NCBI GenBank assembly: GCA_025765595.1
Contig: JAIVFH010000054.1
Span: 1 to 64,000 of the forward strand
Length of the DNA: 64,000 nt
DNA from: Obelidium mucronatum
Lineage: Eukaryota; Chytridiomycota; Chytridiomycetes; Chytridiales; Chytriomycetaceae
Reading direction: 5' to 3'
Made by a program: the position numbers and the translations under genes. The notes under the pieces are model-generated. The model was not told the origin of the DNA. It saw only the letters and a program-made list of their open reading frames with translations, and did not search any database. Position 1 is the stretch's first letter. Each line of letters begins with the position of its first letter. Below are positions 45,901-57,200 of the stretch, one piece after another.

Positions 45901-47953
45901 GGCAAAAGTATTCAGTTGGCGATAACTATGTTTGGATGGGCATGAATTTCCCACTGATGGATCCGACGTCGCCATTCGCCATTGAGAATCCAAAGTACTA
46001 TATGCTCTCGAGAGGATTCATATCATTCAGTGGATTCAATCTATACAACAGTTTCATGGGCAATATAACGGACCAAATGCTGAATACTCTCGACGCTTTG
46101 ACAAACCCGCATGGCTTCTCAATTGACTTTTACGAGGCTTGGTATGGGAACCTGTTCCCAGCGTATGATTGCATCATGACTTTGGCTTCTGGTTTCCATA
46201 ATGTAAAAAAAAATCCCTTTTTGGTTTTCTCTTTTTGTTTGGTTCTGAAATTAATAATACAGTACAATAGTTGGCCGTGAGACGCGACAATGGCGTAGAG
46301 CATCTCGCAACAAGGTCTCTTCAACCATTAATGAATTCGACTCTATTCGAAGCAACTGGTTACCGAGGGTTTTCAGGGGATCCGCTCTTGTTGTCGAGTC
46401 AAGGAGATTTGAGGGCTTCTTGGAATTTTTTCACCTTGTCTGGAGACACTTCGACTCCCAATCCAGTTAATTTTGGTGCGACTGATATTGATTTGACGGT
46501 TTTTGATTTTCTGGATACGCTTCCGATTTTCTATGATGGTTTGTTTTGTTTTTTGTTTGTTTCCAAAAAAAAAAATTTTTTTTTAAAAAAAAAAACAGGA
46601 TCACATATACCACCACACGATGGATCTATACTTCAGAATGAAATATACGTCAGTGCTGACAGCCAATTCGGTTTAATCCTGCTCACAATGGCTAGTGTTG
46701 GTATCGCATTCAGCCTTGCATGCGGGACATTGGCAATCAAATACCGCCACAACAAGGCCATGAAAAAGGGATCCACATCATTCAAATGCCTGATTGCCAT
46801 TGGCGCCATACCCTTATTTCTGGGACAATTAACATACCTCCGACGACCGACCCCATTTGCATGCACAGCACGCGTATGGACATTCCTGCTCTCACTGACA
46901 CTCGTGTTTTCCGCATACACACTCAAAAACTTGCGTCTCTATTTCATATTCAATGCGAAAACGAACCTTGCAAAGTATATCGTCAAGGATGATTTCTATT
47001 TACTAGGTGTTGTTGGAACCATGGTCGGGTCCGTGGTGCTGCTGCAATTCTGGACACTCTACGCGCAACCGACAGTCTTGCTTACTCAATTAACAAACAC
47101 AACATTCACATACATTTGCTCCGTCAAAAACGCCCACAACCAAACGATACCGTTGGTATGGATATACCACGGCGCACTCGTCATACTCCAAGCCGCGCTA
47201 GGTTTCGCAACCGTGAATATTGAGGCGGGTTATAATCAATCCGGTGGTCTCTATTCGCTTTCGATTCTCGCGGGGATTGTTGCGGTTTTGTTGTTTGGGG
47301 ATTATCAAAGCAGTTTCCAGCATGCGTGGTTATCGCGGATACAGGTTGTGTGTGTTTGGTGTGTTGCAATGATGGCGCTGTTTATTGAGTTTGTTCCTAA
47401 AGTTGTGGAAATGGTTTTGGAGCAGCGGCAGTCAATGATGGCGGTTGCAAAAAGAGGAGGGGGAGGTGGAGGAGGAGGAGGAGGACGGGGGAATGTTTCA
47501 GGGTCTGGCGCGCCAAATTCATTGCAAGGATCGCGGACTGCTGCTGCTGCTGCTGCTGCTGCTGTGATAAACAAAGCTGCTGCTGCTTCTGTTGGCACCA
47601 TGAAGAAGATTAAGAATTTTGCTCGCTTTACAGCAATTCTGTCGTCCAAGCCGCGAAAGTCGTCATTGCTTTGGGCACCATGGACGCCCGTCAGTGTGGT
47701 TCTCTGTTCATTAGACCAGAACCGAATGCAAATCAACTTCTTGTCGGATTCAAGTAGTTTTCAGTTGTTTGCCTTGTATTGTACACAAGATGTCGTCAAG
47801 TGGGCTGTCGAGGAGGAGAATAGAGTTGTGCTTACTTGTTTACAAAACGTGGGAAACAAGTGTCCCCGGTATATTTGGTTAGATTTCGCGGAAAGCAATA
47901 GTGCAAACGCGTTTGTACATTGTTTGGGAAGAAAGGAATCATCATTGCAATAA
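44520..47953 (+). CDS. Class C (family 3) GPCR-like receptor with cytosolic PH-like tail (second copy), 5' end unresolved
   Basis: Paralogue of the receptor at 4446-8104. Phase-consistent exons are 44755..44986, 45057..45099, 45166..45196, 45265..45346, 45405..45503, 45583..45772, 45902..46202, 46271..46538 and 46599..47953 (about 866 residues). The ligand-binding part has INETPLLLPGVLVKIKRF, VIALFGDYIVNGAIF, and YNSFMGNITDQM. Seven helices follow from about 46650, then a Gly run, an Ala run, and a C-terminal PH-like segment (LLWAPWTPVSVVLCSLDQ ...). The 31-nt exon is shared in size and phase with the first copy, showing common ancestry. A start ATG at 44520 (MSNDSITIAFVGPYSW) fits the N-terminus of the ligand domain but has no signal peptide, and I could not splice 44560-44754 without a stop; the 5' end may be broken. 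Confidence 0.8.
45846..45898 (+). repeat. 53-base A homopolymer abutting a 3' splice site
   Basis: Uninterrupted A run inside the receptor intron 45773-45901, ending in TAG that is the acceptor. Confidence 0.9.
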
Positions 47954-48013
47954 ATGAAACAAAATGATTTGTCTTTTTTTATACTTTTATTTTTATACTT
48001 TCTTATTTTTCCA

Positions 48014-49732
48014 TCAACCCCATGGATTATCCATCACATCAATGCTATCAAATGAAGGCGCAAATACAGAAGTAGTGGTAGCAGACGTGTTGAGTACACT
48101 ACCAATTTTCGCAAAAGTATCCTCCTCCTCCTTTCCAAACCCAGAATGGCTTTGCGCGTTGAAGCCATCCAAATCACCCAAAATATCCGCATCTGTCAAA
48201 ATCGAGGCGCGAATCACACTGGCTTCTGGAGCGGCAGCTCGTTCAACGCTTTTAATCGTTTCCTCTTTGGCAGGCTCAGCAGCAGGTGCGATACTCGCCA
48301 CCTCATCTTCTTTGGAAGTGGTGGTGGTGGTGGTTACGGGAGACAACGATGAGCCCAAATCCAATGACTTCAAATCAATCAGGATATCTTCAGGTTTCTG
48401 TTGTACACCTTGTAATGCCAGCTCTAATAAACTTCCCATCCCAGCTGCTTCAGGAGCATTGCTATATTCATCAGCCATCAAATCAGAGAGAATATCTTTG
48501 ACTACTTTTTTGTTTGAAGTGGTGGTAGTGGTGGTGGTATTGTTTTCTGGATTGATTGTTGCGAGTGGCGCACTTGTGGGTTGAAGAGAGACTGGCTCGA
48601 GCGACAATGTGGAAGTCAGTGTTTCAACGTCGTCATCCAATGCAGACGATATCGCAGCAGCAGGTAATGTTTCAGATCCAACAATGATGGGCTCCTGGTC
48701 CCATGAAAACAGCACGTCAACGCTACTATTGGCAACAATCGGTTCCTCCTTTGAAGGATTTGAAGTAGATTGAGCAACGACTGAGGGTAATACAGCAACT
48801 GAAGGAGAAACAATGGCCGGCGAATCGTCCACCAACGCAGCGATACTTGGTGAATCGATCGATGCAGATGCGACAGGCAATGGTGCCAACGCAGATGTAG
48901 ACGCCGACGCAGGAGGTTCCACTGGAGTTGCTGTTCTTGTCTCGGAAACAGACGCTAAAGAAGGAGATGGGGTGGCAGTTTCAGCAACAGCATTTTGATG
49001 AAGCGGAATAGAATAGTTTGAGCCGAAATCAAGGCCAAACAGGTCGTCGACGGAGGGCGCCACTGCCGCAGTTCGGGCGGATGCGGCGACTCTGCGCGAC
49101 TGCGAATGCGACGGCGGCGGCGGCAGCAGAAGCGAAAAGGCGGAGGCCGCAGCGGGGGCCTGGCGGGCAAAGTCAACACACTTGAAACACAAAGCCGAAA
49201 CACCGAAAGCCAACGAAAAGCCGAAACACTCACCGGCTCGCTCGCCATCACGACGGCCGCCGGCTTCTTTGGCGGCGGCGGCGGCGCGGGCACGCCGGGC
49301 GGCAGCGCAGACGCCGACGCCACAAACCACGTGCGATGCACGTACTTCTCGCGCAGGAACGCCAGCATGCGCGCATCGTCGGCGGGCGCCGGCAGCGGAA
49401 ACACGCGCGCGTCGTGCGCCGCCACAAACGCCGCCGCCGCGCCGTTGCCCGCGCGCGCGAGCGCCGCCGCCTCGAGCGCCGAGAAGCTGCTGCCCGACAG
49501 CGTCTTGATGCGCACGCCGCTGCCCAGCGACCGCAGCAGTCCTGCGCAGCGCCCGCACACGAACGTGCCGTGCGTGACGTTGACGTGGTTCGGCCGCTTG
49601 GCGGGGCAGTCGGCGCACGTCTGCGTGTTGTGCGAGTGTGAGTGTGCTGCTGCATTGTGATTGGTCAGACGCTCTTACCTTGTTGTCTTCTCGCTCAAGC
49701 AGCTTGTCAATCACAAGGCGGGGAGATGACAT
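48014..49732 (-). CDS. AGFG-type ArfGAP domain protein
   Basis: ArfGAP of the AGFG/HRB type, which stimulates GTP hydrolysis by Arf proteins or acts as an endocytic adaptor. Exons 49679..49732, 49234..49620 and 48014..49159 give 528 residues. The zinc finger is C-x2-C-x16-C-x2-C (TCADCPAKRPN...FVCGRCAG), followed by LLRSLGSGVRIKTLS and an FLREKYVHRTWFV end, as in AGFG proteins. The arginine finger position usual in catalytic ArfGAPs (R in ...IH.R..G) appears here as LRSLG, also AGFG-like. The rest is Ser/Pro/Val-rich, with NPWG at the C-terminus and DLFGLDF, motifs resembling clathrin/AP2 or EH-domain ligands (NPF/DPW-like); this is inference. The second exon is very GC-rich. Confidence 0.85.
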   Translation of the reverse strand: MSSPRLVIDKLLEREDNKVRASDQSQCSSTLTLAQHADVRRLPRQAAEPRQRHARHVRVRALRRTAAVAGQRRAHQDAVGQQLLGARGGGARARGQRRGGGVCGGARRARVSAAGARRRCAHAGVPAREVRASHVVCGVGVCAAARRARAAAAAKEAGGRRDGERAGECFGFSLAFGVSALCFKCVDFARQAPAAASAFSLLLPPPPSHSQSRRVAASARTAAVAPSVDDLFGLDFGSNYSIPLHQNAVAETATPSPSLASVSETRTATPVEPPASASTSALAPLPVASASIDSPSIAALVDDSPAIVSPSVAVLPSVVAQSTSNPSKEEPIVANSSVDVLFSWDQEPIIVGSETLPAAAISSALDDDVETLTSTLSLEPVSLQPTSAPLATINPENNTTTTTTTSNKKVVKDILSDLMADEYSNAPEAAGMGSLLELALQGVQQKPEDILIDLKSLDLGSSLSPVTTTTTTSKEDEVASIAPAAEPAKEETIKSVERAAAPEASVIRASILTDADILGDLDGFNAQSHSGFGKEEEDTFAKIGSVLNTSATTTSVFAPSFDSIDVMDNPWG

Positions 49733-49807
49733 CAAAGTGTGTTGTTTGATTGTTTTCTTTTTCCTTCTTTATTTTGAAATTTGAATACATCCGAAAAAAA
49801 ATCAATA
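49733..49807. promoter_or_regulatory. 75-bp shared 5' region of the ArfGAP and ARD-eEF1B genes
   Basis: Divergent start codons at 49732 (minus) and 49808 (plus). T-rich tract 49745-49775. This must serve as promoter for what should be an abundantly expressed translation factor. Confidence 0.6.
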
Positions 49808-51351
49808 ATGGTTTCTGCATGGTACTTCAACTCCGAGTCAAAGCACGATCAACGCGAACTCAACCAGTACTCGCCCAATAAGCCAGTGTCTCTTGAAGAG
49901 TTGGGAAAGGTGAGAGAGAAGAGAGGAGAAACCTTGCCTTGCTTGCGTTGCCTGGCTGTTTTTTTTTTTTTTTTAATCAGTTCATCCCAACACAGATCGG
50001 TGTCCTCTACGACTTTATCGATGCTTCCCTCGGAGAAGCTTACTACTCTAAGCAAATTGATGAATTCAGCAAGAAGCGTGGATACAAGAACCGTGATGTG
50101 GTGGGTAACAAAAAAAAACAGCCAGCCAAGCGAAAGGAAAAAACGTTGCCTTTTTTTTAACCCATTCTTCCCCCCATTTCAGATCAACATCCACAAGGAC
50201 ACTTTTCCCAACTATGATGAAAAGATCAAGACTTTCTTTGAAGAGCATTTGCATGAAGATGAGGAAATTCGTTTTATTCTGAGTGGTTCGGGTTACTTTG
50301 ATGTCCGTGACAAGGCCGACAAATGGATTCGTATCGCCGTTTCTCAGGGCGATTTGGTTATTGTGGTATGTTCCAACAGCTGCATCCTTCGAACTCTGCC
50401 TACGCCAATGTGTTTTCCTTCCTACTACTCATTTTTTAAAAACGTATGAATGAACCGCTCAACACCCTTCCATTCTTTACACAGCCAGCCGGAATCTACC
50501 ACAGATTCACTCTCGACACGAAAAATAACATTATCGCAATGCGTCTCTTCAAGGAAGTCCCCAAGTGGACTCCCATCAACCGTGACATCCCAACCACCGA
50601 ACAAAACCCACACCGCACCGAATACAAGACTCAACTCAACTCGGTTGGTAAGATTTGGACTTACCCAAACAATCCACGCGTTGCCAAGGCCCTTGTGGCT
50701 GCTCAGTACAACAAGTTGCATGTCGAGATTGGTCACGTTGATGTCGGAAAGACGAACGCTACTGAGGAGTACTTGTTCAAGTTTGGAGGGCAGGTTCCTG
50801 CTTTCGAAACTTTGGATGGATTCACGTTGACTGGTGCCAACGCCATTGCTCAATACAGTAAGTTGTTGTTTCATTCATTGCGATTATGGAATTTTGTAGT
50901 AAATAACAACTTCAAAAAAAAAAAAAAGTCGCCTCTGCTACTCCTGGATCCCAGCTCTGTGGAAACAGCACCAAAGAAGCCGCAAGAATCCAACAATTCA
51001 TTTCTTTGGTTGATTACGATTTGGCTCCTGCCCAAGCTGCCTGGTTGTTCCCAATTTTGGGATGGACTCCAAAAGACGCCGACGCCACCAAAAAAGCCAT
51101 CGAGGACACGAAAAGGGTCTTGAAGGCACTCAACGAACACCTTAGAGACCACACTTATTTGGTCAACGAGGCTGTCACTTTGGCTGATATCACTGTTGCC
51201 CTGACACTTCTCAACTTTTACCGAATGGTCTTTGACGAAAAGTTCCGCGCGGAATTCAAGAATGTGAACCGTTGGTTCTTGACTTGTGTGAACCAACCTG
51301 AGTTCATTGCGGTTATTGGTAAAGTTGAGTTGTTGGGTTCTAAGGGTGAGT

Positions 51352-51384
<33 letters not shown>

Positions 51385-52132
51385 TTTTTCTTTTAAGTAT
51401 ACAAAATGAGCCCTGATGTATTAATCCTTTCGGAAATGAATAGCTGCTCCTGCTCCTGTTGCCGCTGCTGCTGCAGCCCCACGCGCCAAGTCTCCAGCCC
51501 GTGCCGCATCTCCAGCCAAAAAAGCACCAGCGGCTGCTGCCGCCAAAAAGGAAGAAGAAGAGGACTTTGACCTCTTTGCATCCGACGATGAAGAAGAAGA
51601 CGCCGAAAAGGCTGCCCTCGTTGCCCAACGTTTGAAGGAATACAATGAAAAGAAGGCTGCCAAGCCAAAGCCAGTTGCCAAGTCCATGGTGATTCTTGAT
51701 GTGAAGCCATGGGATGATGAGACTGATATGAAGGCGTTGGAGGCGAATGTTCGTGGAATTGAGATGCCTGGTCTTGTTTGGGGAACTTCTAAGCTCCAAG
51801 CTATTGGATGTATGTTGTTGTTTTTTTTTGTTTTTTTTTCTTTTTTTTTTTTTTTTGATCCAAATCTTTCGTTTTTGGATTTATCGGTCTAACCGTGTTT
51901 CTTTTTTTTTTTTTTTTTTTTTTGTAGACGGTATCAAGAAGCTTCAAATTACTGCCGTCGTTGAAGATGACAAGGTTTGAGTTTTGATGCGGTTTCTCTT
52001 TTGGCTCCAAAGACTTGTGATTAATATTTCATTTTTAATGCCTAGGTCGGAGTCGATGACTTGAGCGAACAGATTGAAGCTTTCGAGGACTTGGTACAGT
52101 CCGTTGATGTTGCTTCGTTCAACAAGTTGTAA
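49808..52132 (+). CDS. Acireductone dioxygenase fused to eEF1B (GST-like gamma domain and beta guanine-exchange domain)
   Basis: Three-part fusion in one frame. Exons 49808..49909, 49996..50100, 50183..50365, 50485..50857, 50929..51345, 51444..51809, 51928..51974 and 52046..52132 give 559 residues with every junction in phase. Residues 1 to about 182 are a complete acireductone dioxygenase of the methionine salvage pathway, with metal ligands H91, H93, E97 and H136 in the family's spacing. From about 186 (GKIWTYPNN) runs the GST-like N- and C-terminal domain of eEF1B-gamma, to about 390. An Ala/Lys linker and an acidic stretch ([16 protein letters not shown]) precede the eEF1B-beta/delta nucleotide-exchange domain ([14 protein letters not shown] ... 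VASFNKL at the C-terminus) that reloads eEF1A with GTP. The ARD/GST junction lies inside a single exon (50485-50857) with no Met between. Confidence 0.92.
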
Positions 52133-52350
52133 GAGAATTTGCCCTCTACTTTTAATCGGTTCTCTTGCAATAAATGACTTTATGCACTTGCATGTTGATA
52201 TCTGCTTTATAAGCTATTTAAAAAACACCCAAGACCAATACAGTACTATAGGTATAGAGGGGTTTAGTATTGAAGTTGTAAAAGTACCTACAGTACAGTA
52301 AGAAAATAGGGTAAACCAGAAAAACCAATTTACAGAAAATAACCCCAAAA

Positions 52351-53700
52351 ATGGTCAATTGGCTGACACCGATCGTTATCACCCTCTCCGACGTTGTTGC
52401 GCTTTGGGAGCTTTCTCCTGACACAAACCATGCTACCGCCCATTTGCAATCCAGTCTTGGCCTTCCTCCAGTATCCGAGCCACGAGCATCCATCCTCACA
52501 ACTCCATCTCAACCGCTGGACCGATGGCGTGATCCCAACTACCACCCTGCCTCTGACCACGTCGGCAGCAATCGCAAGCAAACAGCAGTCGTTCAAGTCC
52601 AGCTGACTGCCCTGGATAAAAAGAGCTCTGATCTTGTTGCATTAGTAACAGCTGCCATTGCCTCTCGAACTGCTACAGCCCCCTTGGAGCGTGTTAAAGT
52701 AATGCTTCAAACAGGTGCTTTTTCGGAACCAGTTGCGGGGCTGAAGAAGGGCGAAAAACCACTGCGGTTAGGGCTTGGCATGGTTTTTCGACTTCTTATC
52801 AAACTCGATGGAGGTTTGTAATTGTTTTAACCCACCCTCAACTAAATTCACACATGTGTGTGCAATTTTTTTCATTATAGTTCGGCTTGGGTTCTATCGA
52901 GGCAATGGAATTAATGCTTTGCGTGCCATTCCTGTTGCCTTGACCCAATTTGGGTCTTACAACTTGTTTAGACGGATTCTGACGGATCATGAACACATGA
53001 TCATGCTGGCGCATCCATTGAACGTTGCCGTTGCTGCCGGTTTGTTGTTTTTTAAAAAAAAAAAAAGCCATCAGAAGGCAAATAGAGTGTGTCTAAAAAA
53101 AAAAAAACTCCACTACCCCTTTCTTCCAATTCAACTAGGTCTTGCTGGAATCGTATCTGTAACTCTCACACATCCATTAGAAGTGTTACGAACCAGAATT
53201 TCACTCATTCTCGTCCCGATGAGACACTTAAAATCTCAACTGCCAAGCTACGCCCTTCTGCTTCCATTCTCGATACTGCCAAAGATATTATGGCAAAGGA
53301 AGGCGGAATCAGGGGTCTGTATCGTGGTCTTGGGTTGTCTCTGTTTGGAATCGTCCCATACTTGTCCACTTCGTTTGTTCTTTATGATACATTGAAGCCT
53401 CATACGGCTAATAATGAGCTTTCATGGGAAGGTGTTGCTACTGCTTCTGCCTCTGCGGGTATTGCCCAAGCAGTCACTTATCCATTTGATCTGCTCCGTA
53501 GAAGAGTTATGACCGAGGGATTGTATGTTCGGGATCATAACTTGACGCGGGGAAGATCTGCGTTTCGGATTATGAGGGATATTATTAGACTGGAGGGGGC
53601 TGCTGGTGCGTTCCGTGGGTTGCTGCCGAATCTGCTCAAGGTTGCTCCTGCGACTGGTGTCACACTTTATATCCACGACCAATGGAGGAACGCCTTGTGA
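52351..53700 (+). CDS. Mitochondrial carrier (SLC25-type), with an apparent frameshift
   Basis: Solute carrier of the mitochondrial inner membrane with three repeats. Exons are 52351..52813, 52881..53039 and a final exon from 53139 or so to 53700. Signatures: PLERVKVMLQ in repeat 1, FYRGNGINALRAIPVALTQFGSYN, HPLEVLRTR in repeat 2, LYRGLGLSLFGIVPYLSTSF, and YPFDLLRRR in repeat 3 with FRGLLPNLLKVAPATGVTLY. The N-terminal 90 residues (about 52351-52610) are an unusual extension. Between VLRTRISLIL and the following helix (SILDTAKDIMAKEGG) the frame changes at about 53200-53220. A one-base indel in the CCC run at 53215 or a 35-base intron (GTCCCG...CCAAG) would bridge it; 35 bases is shorter than the window's other introns. 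Substrate: CoA/nucleotide-type carriers are the closest in feel. Confidence 0.8.
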
Positions 53701-54298
53701 TTCGAGCCTGTTTTTCTCTGTTTCTCTCTGTGTTTCTTTTTTTTTTAACTTATGACCTCTTGTTTTTCTCGTACTCTTCAAAAACGAAGGCCTCATGCAT
53801 ACAAACTCTCGCTCTCCCCCCCTTGTTTCTACCGTTTTTTTTTTTATCCTCCGCCTTGGTTTATCCTTTTGTCTTTTTTATCCTTTGAATATCTTAGAAA
53901 TAGAATCTCATAAAATTCCTGAAGAATACTGACACTTGTCAGAGCGGATCGCCCAAACCTTTCTCTCTCACTGCTACAACCCCAACCCGTCACAGAAATT
54001 TTTTTAAATCAACCCCAACAAATGAGATTATTTGGAGTTTGGATCACCGCTAATTTCTTCAATCGCATTCGCCAACGCGGCAGGATTCGATCAAGGTGCA
54101 GGAAGGCTTTCTACGTTGCCACCTCCACCGGCTCCAATCAGAAATGCTGAAGAGGTAGGCAGCCAGCAAGATTCCGAGGGCGGTCCTCTTCCTCCTTACC
54201 TGGTTGGGGCTCCTGTGGGAGCCTAAAGAAAGGACGTTGTCAGAATAAATATTGCCAGCCACAAGAAAAAAAAAAAAAAATTGTGTGAAAAAAATTCC
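53701..54298. other. Intergenic region with an unresolved short frame
   Basis: About 600 bases between the carrier and the TIR-ankyrin gene. T-rich and C/T-rich stretches (53700-53880). A 64-codon plus-strand frame (54032-54226, Pro/Ala-rich, non-ATG start) and a minus-strand frame overlap here; neither has a recognisable start, motif or splice partner, so no gene is called. Confidence 0.5.
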
Positions 54299-57200
54299 AT
54301 GTTTAGTGCGCTGTCGAAGGCATTGGACCGACGGTCGCTGCCTTCCTCCCTCGAGATCTCCGCACTGCATTCTGCAGCAATAACGAATGATAAAGGGCAA
54401 GAAGACGACGAAGTCCTGGCCATGATGAAGGAATACGTAAGCTGAAATTTGATCCAAATTGGTTCTGGTTGAAACGCTAAATAATAATGCCCACCAAAAT
54501 CACCCCCACCTCCCAACCCCTAGATGGAACTGCAAAAACAACAACTTGCACTGGAAAAGCTGAAGTTTGAGCAACAGCTTGCACTGGAAAGACAGAAGTT
54601 GGAGCAAACCCTGGCTTTCGAAAAGGAGAAGTTCAGAGAGGAACTCGAGTTCCGCAAGGCCGAGTTCGAGTGGCGGAAGCATGTTGATCAGTCTTTGCTT
54701 GACATGCGCTTAATGCCACGGGGTAGCGGTGTTGTTGGTGGTGATGAGATTGGTGTCTTGGAGATGGCAAGTCCACCTTCACAGGCCCCGCGTCCAGTTT
54801 CACGCCAAATTACAAACACTCCTCATGAAGAATCCCATGAAAATGAGGCCGTGAAGGAAGTATCACGCAATATTGTTACATCTGCCCCGACAGCTGTCAA
54901 GCCAAAGAAAGTCTTTATTTCATACTGCTGGAGAAACTCGCGAACCCAGAAAGAACTTGACCTTCAAGCTGGTAAGGCCACCAAACTCGATGTTGAAAAG
55001 GCTGGAGCATGGGACCCACGGATTCACACATACGACATCATCAAGCAACTTGGCTTGGATCCCTGGTTGGATGTCGAACAGCTTAAGGTTGGAAATGGGC
55101 TACTGACTTCGCTGGCTGAGGTTCTTAGCGAAGAAGGTAAGGTTGTCTGTGAGATCAGTGTTTGTCCTCATTCTCGTGTACAATACAGTGTCTCTCGTTA
55201 TAGTTCACGCATCTGAAGAATATGCAGCTAGTGCAAACTGTAAAAAAGAATTTGAATTTGCGGCATCGGTGAGCAAATCTTGGGTCATTTTTTCGTTGTG
55301 GTATTTACCTTCAACCTCCCCGTAGCTTGATCTCAAAATCCTCCCCCTTGTTGTTGGAGAGTCGCCGCAGATGATTGCGCAAAGGAAAGCTAAGGAGAAG
55401 GAAGCTGGACCAGGTTCTAAGGACGGAGCTTCTGCGAAAGCGTGAGACCATTGCAAAAACCGTTTCTCTCAAACTAATTTGGTTGCATCAGTCAGGCTAA
55501 ACCATGGACAAAGGGATGGCTGGGATTTAATATTAACAGCCTTTTGTAAGCATTTTTTTGGGCTGGAGATGTACAATATTTTTTTAACTCTTAACAATGC
55601 GTCAAAACAATGAAAGGTATGTTGACACGACCAACCCCAGTGAACTGAAGTCCAACATTCAACGAGTCTCTGAAGTTCTCGCAAAATCAGCGGTATGTAG
55701 CTTGGATCTTATGTATTCCCACTCTGATCTGCCTTGCTTTGTAGAGAGAGTTGGTAGTTTCGACAGTTCAAAAATCCACTGAAGGTTACAAAACTGTTCA
55801 AGAGGCGACTCGCGCCAAAGATGACACAGCAGTCATTAATATGCTCAAGAGTATGTCCCAAGAAGCCCTCAAGGACTTCGTTGAGACATCTGATGACCTT
55901 CTGGACCTTGCTGTCCAGAACCTGGGCCCTGACGCTATTAAATCACTGTTGTCCCACGGTGTTAAGATTGCTGGGACACCGGTTATCTCGGCTATTAGAC
56001 GCGATTCAAAAGAAATTCTCGAAGCCTTGCTGCAACATGGAGTTGATGTTAATGCCGTTGATTCCAACCAATCTACTGGACTTCATATTGCGGCCTGTAA
56101 GTTAACTTCTGGGGCTCAACATCAAATTCTGAAAGAATAATTCAGCCCTAGGATCCGTTGGAATGTTGGAGGTTCTTCTGCATCATGATGCCAAAATCGA
56201 AGAAGTCAATATCTTCGGTTACACGCCTCTTCTTTCGGCTGTGTCGGCCACGAAGCTCGAAGCTGTTAAACTGCTTTTGAAACATGGTGCAAATCAGTTC
56301 GCCATTGACGATCACACTGAAGGAAACGCCATGAACCTTATTATGGCATGCACCGAAAACCACGCGGACGAGTTTGAGATCTTTAAAGTTCTTTTGGAAG
56401 CCAAGACGCCAATTGACTGTGTAGATGAAAACGGTCACACTGTTTTGGAATCGGCTGTGTTTGGTGGAAAGATCGAAGTGGTAAAAGTTCTGGCGTCGTT
56501 GGAAAACAGTTCAGAAGTGTTTGGAGAAAAGAATCTCGCTACTGTTGCAGCTGTGAATGGTCACTTGGATATGTTGAAGTTCCTGACGAGCGAGGCATGC
56601 CCTGTAAAGTATGATCTTTTTGAAAGAGACTCCGATGGAGAGAATTCAATTAGTGGCGCGATTGGGCAGAGTCATTTAGAAATGATCAAATACCTTGTGG
56701 GTTTGGACAAGCGTCTCTTGGGTTGCATGAAGTACCAACTTTCGATGCTATCGACAGCAACAGGAAAACCTGAGATTTTAAGATACCTGATTATGGAATC
56801 TGGGCACCCATTCGACTTGAACGAGATAGATTCAGTGGGCAACACTTGCCTGTCGTATCTAATGCAACACGATGATCTGGATTTATGCAAGTACATCATC
56901 AACCGCGAACCTGCGCTTTTACACACGCTTTCTATTTGGGGTGACTCCCTCTTGAATATGGCTGCATCTGCTGGAAAACTTGAGATGGTAGAATACCTAC
57001 TCGCGCAAGACAAGGAGTTTTTCCTGAAATCTTTTGAAAAGTGTGGTGGAAGCAACCCATTATTGTCCGCTATTTCTTCAGGTAGCATGGACGTTGTTCG
57101 ACTTTTGGTGAATCTAGACGCAAGTCTCCTTCAAGCTGTTGACAGTGATGGGAAAAATGTGTTGCATGCAGCAGCCTCAAGCAACCAATTTGATTGCCTC

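Noticed and set aside
54032..54226. Short Pro/Ala-rich frame upstream of the TIR-ankyrin gene
   Set aside because: It has no ATG start, no recognisable motif and competing frames on the other strand. Left as unresolved intergenic sequence.
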